NCBI GenBank assembly: GCA_019633425.1
Contig: WSUB01000294.1
Coordinates: 1 to 33,464, forward strand
Direction: 5' to 3'
Source of the DNA: Tulasnella sp. 424
Lineage: Eukaryota; Basidiomycota; Agaricomycetes; Cantharellales; Tulasnellaceae
DNA length: 33,464 bases
Each line of letters begins with the position of its first letter. Position 1 is the stretch's first letter. The position numbers and the translations under genes are program-made. The notes under the pieces are model-generated. The model did no database searches. It saw only the letters and a list, made by a program, of their open reading frames with translations, and was not told the origin of the DNA. Of this stretch, positions 32,812 to 33,464 are shown piece after piece.

Positions 32812-33464
32812 CTAGTACGGGGGAAACACGAACCTCTGATGAGTGGGATCCCTCTCTCGGGTGGAATGGTGTTCCACCGCTCGCCCTGGCCGGGTCGCAA
32901 CACCGACACTCACGACATCGACAGGGACGCAGTCCCCGGATGTGTGGTTGAGGTCGGCGCGGCGGTATACCCGGTGGGGTCCATTGCTGGAGTCGCGTCG
33001 CCGACGCGCTTGAGCCCGGAACCCAGCTACCAGGAGGCGGTCGCGGCTGCTCGACGTAAAGTCCGACTTGACCTGCAAGTCGGACTGCTGCGGTCGTCGT
33101 TTCGCGTTCTCCTCCTCCTCCTCCTTTGCCAGCGCCCTGGCCTCTTCCGCATCCCAGATGCGGTCCGCTTCCGATTGTCGCAGTGCTTGAGCGTTCTGGG
33201 GACCAGCCTCCAGAGCTTCGACTAGGCGGTCTATTGCGAGCTGGCGCGTCCCGTCCTGCGGGTCGCGCCTATGGTTGTCGGATGGGCGCGGAGACCGTTC
33301 GGCAGTGGGGGCAGAAAGATACCCCGAGTCGGTTGTGGAGGGTGTGCTGATGGCTGAGCGTGGCGGAGGGAGGAGGGGCGAGTTGGCAGCGGTAGGGGTC
33401 GAGTTGGGGAGGGGGGCGGCCGCCACTGGATACTCCGCTAAACGGAGCGTAGGGTAGGGATTAT
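32812..33464 (-). CDS. MFF-family copy C, last exon, partial at window edge
   Basis: Exon 3 only; the 5' exons lie beyond the window. It matches copy B exon 3 from the NPYPTLRLAEYPV segment to the HQRFVFPPY stop at 32812. The poly-Glu run has one more codon than in copy B. About 25 residues differ from copy B over 204 aligned residues, including the tail (RLLVAGFRAQ against RLILSGFVAQ). The frame is intact, so it could be a working gene. Function unknown. Confidence 0.6.
   Translation of the reverse strand, partial: NPYPTLRLAEYPVAAAPLPNSTPTAANSPLLPPPRSAISTPSTTDSGYLSAPTAERSPRPSDNHRRDPQDGTRQLAIDRLVEALEAGPQNAQALRQSEADRIWDAEEARALAKEEEEENAKRRPQQSDLQVKSDFTSSSRDRLLVAGFRAQARRRRDSSNGPHRVYRRADLNHTSGDCVPVDVVSVGVATRPGRAVEHHSTRERDPTHQRFVFPPY

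Larger units (their letters stand above)
31660..33464. repeat. segmental duplication, second copy (runs off window)
   Basis: Partner of 18121-19788. It carries the SEC24 tail, the shared spacer and the MFF-family copy C exon. It continues past the window edge, so its full length is unknown. Confidence 0.85.

Noticed and set aside
1..33464. CRISPR arrays, bacterial operons, rRNA genes
   Set aside because: No spaced short repeats and no rRNA-like sequence; dense spliceosomal introns show a eukaryotic nuclear genome.

Overview
The window reads as nuclear DNA of a filamentous basidiomycete. Genes are cut by many short GT-AG introns (mostly 50-70 bp). The gene content (STAND/NLR NACHT-WD40, tyrosine-kinase-like kinase fused to TPRs, M17 leucyl aminopeptidase, SEC24) fits an Agaricomycete, perhaps a Rhizoctonia/Ceratobasidiaceae relative. 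The taxon is inferred from remembered family resemblance, not from a search. All splice models and repeat alignments were made by eye.

Layout. 1-1012: a decayed uncharacterised gene. 1640-3697: copy A (+) of a three-member lineage-specific family whose proteins start MFF, with its upstream and downstream blocks. 3709-7003 (-): leucyl aminopeptidase, then an MMTAG2-like RS-rich protein. 7073-14900: a 7.8-kb block bounded by a pair of 63-bp inverted repeats, holding a ten-exon NLR-type gene (helical N-terminus, NACHT, about 12 nearly identical WD40 repeats) and a damaged-looking gene on the other strand. 15012-18396 (+): a SEC24-family COPII cargo adaptor in 14 exons. 18390-21115 (-): copy B of the MFF family. 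21610-24134: a decayed uncharacterised gene (D1). 26320-28763 (+): TKL kinase with C-terminal TPRs. 29445-31660: a second, truncated copy of the decayed gene (D2), fused at about 31660 to a duplicated SEC24 3' tail. The tail is followed by copy C of the MFF family, which runs off the window edge.

Housekeeping genes (aminopeptidase, MMTAG2-like, SEC24) form the conserved skeleton. Between them lie fast-changing accessory parts: an NLR with a repeat array of the kind used in fungal allorecognition and cell death, a repeat-carrying kinase, and a segmentally duplicated small-gene family. The points I rate most worth checking are the inverted-repeat-bounded NLR cassette, the chimeric D2/SEC24-tail junction with a 115-bp insertion bearing 6-bp flanking repeats, and the downstream block kept in all three MFF copies although its open frame shows no sign of protein-level selection.
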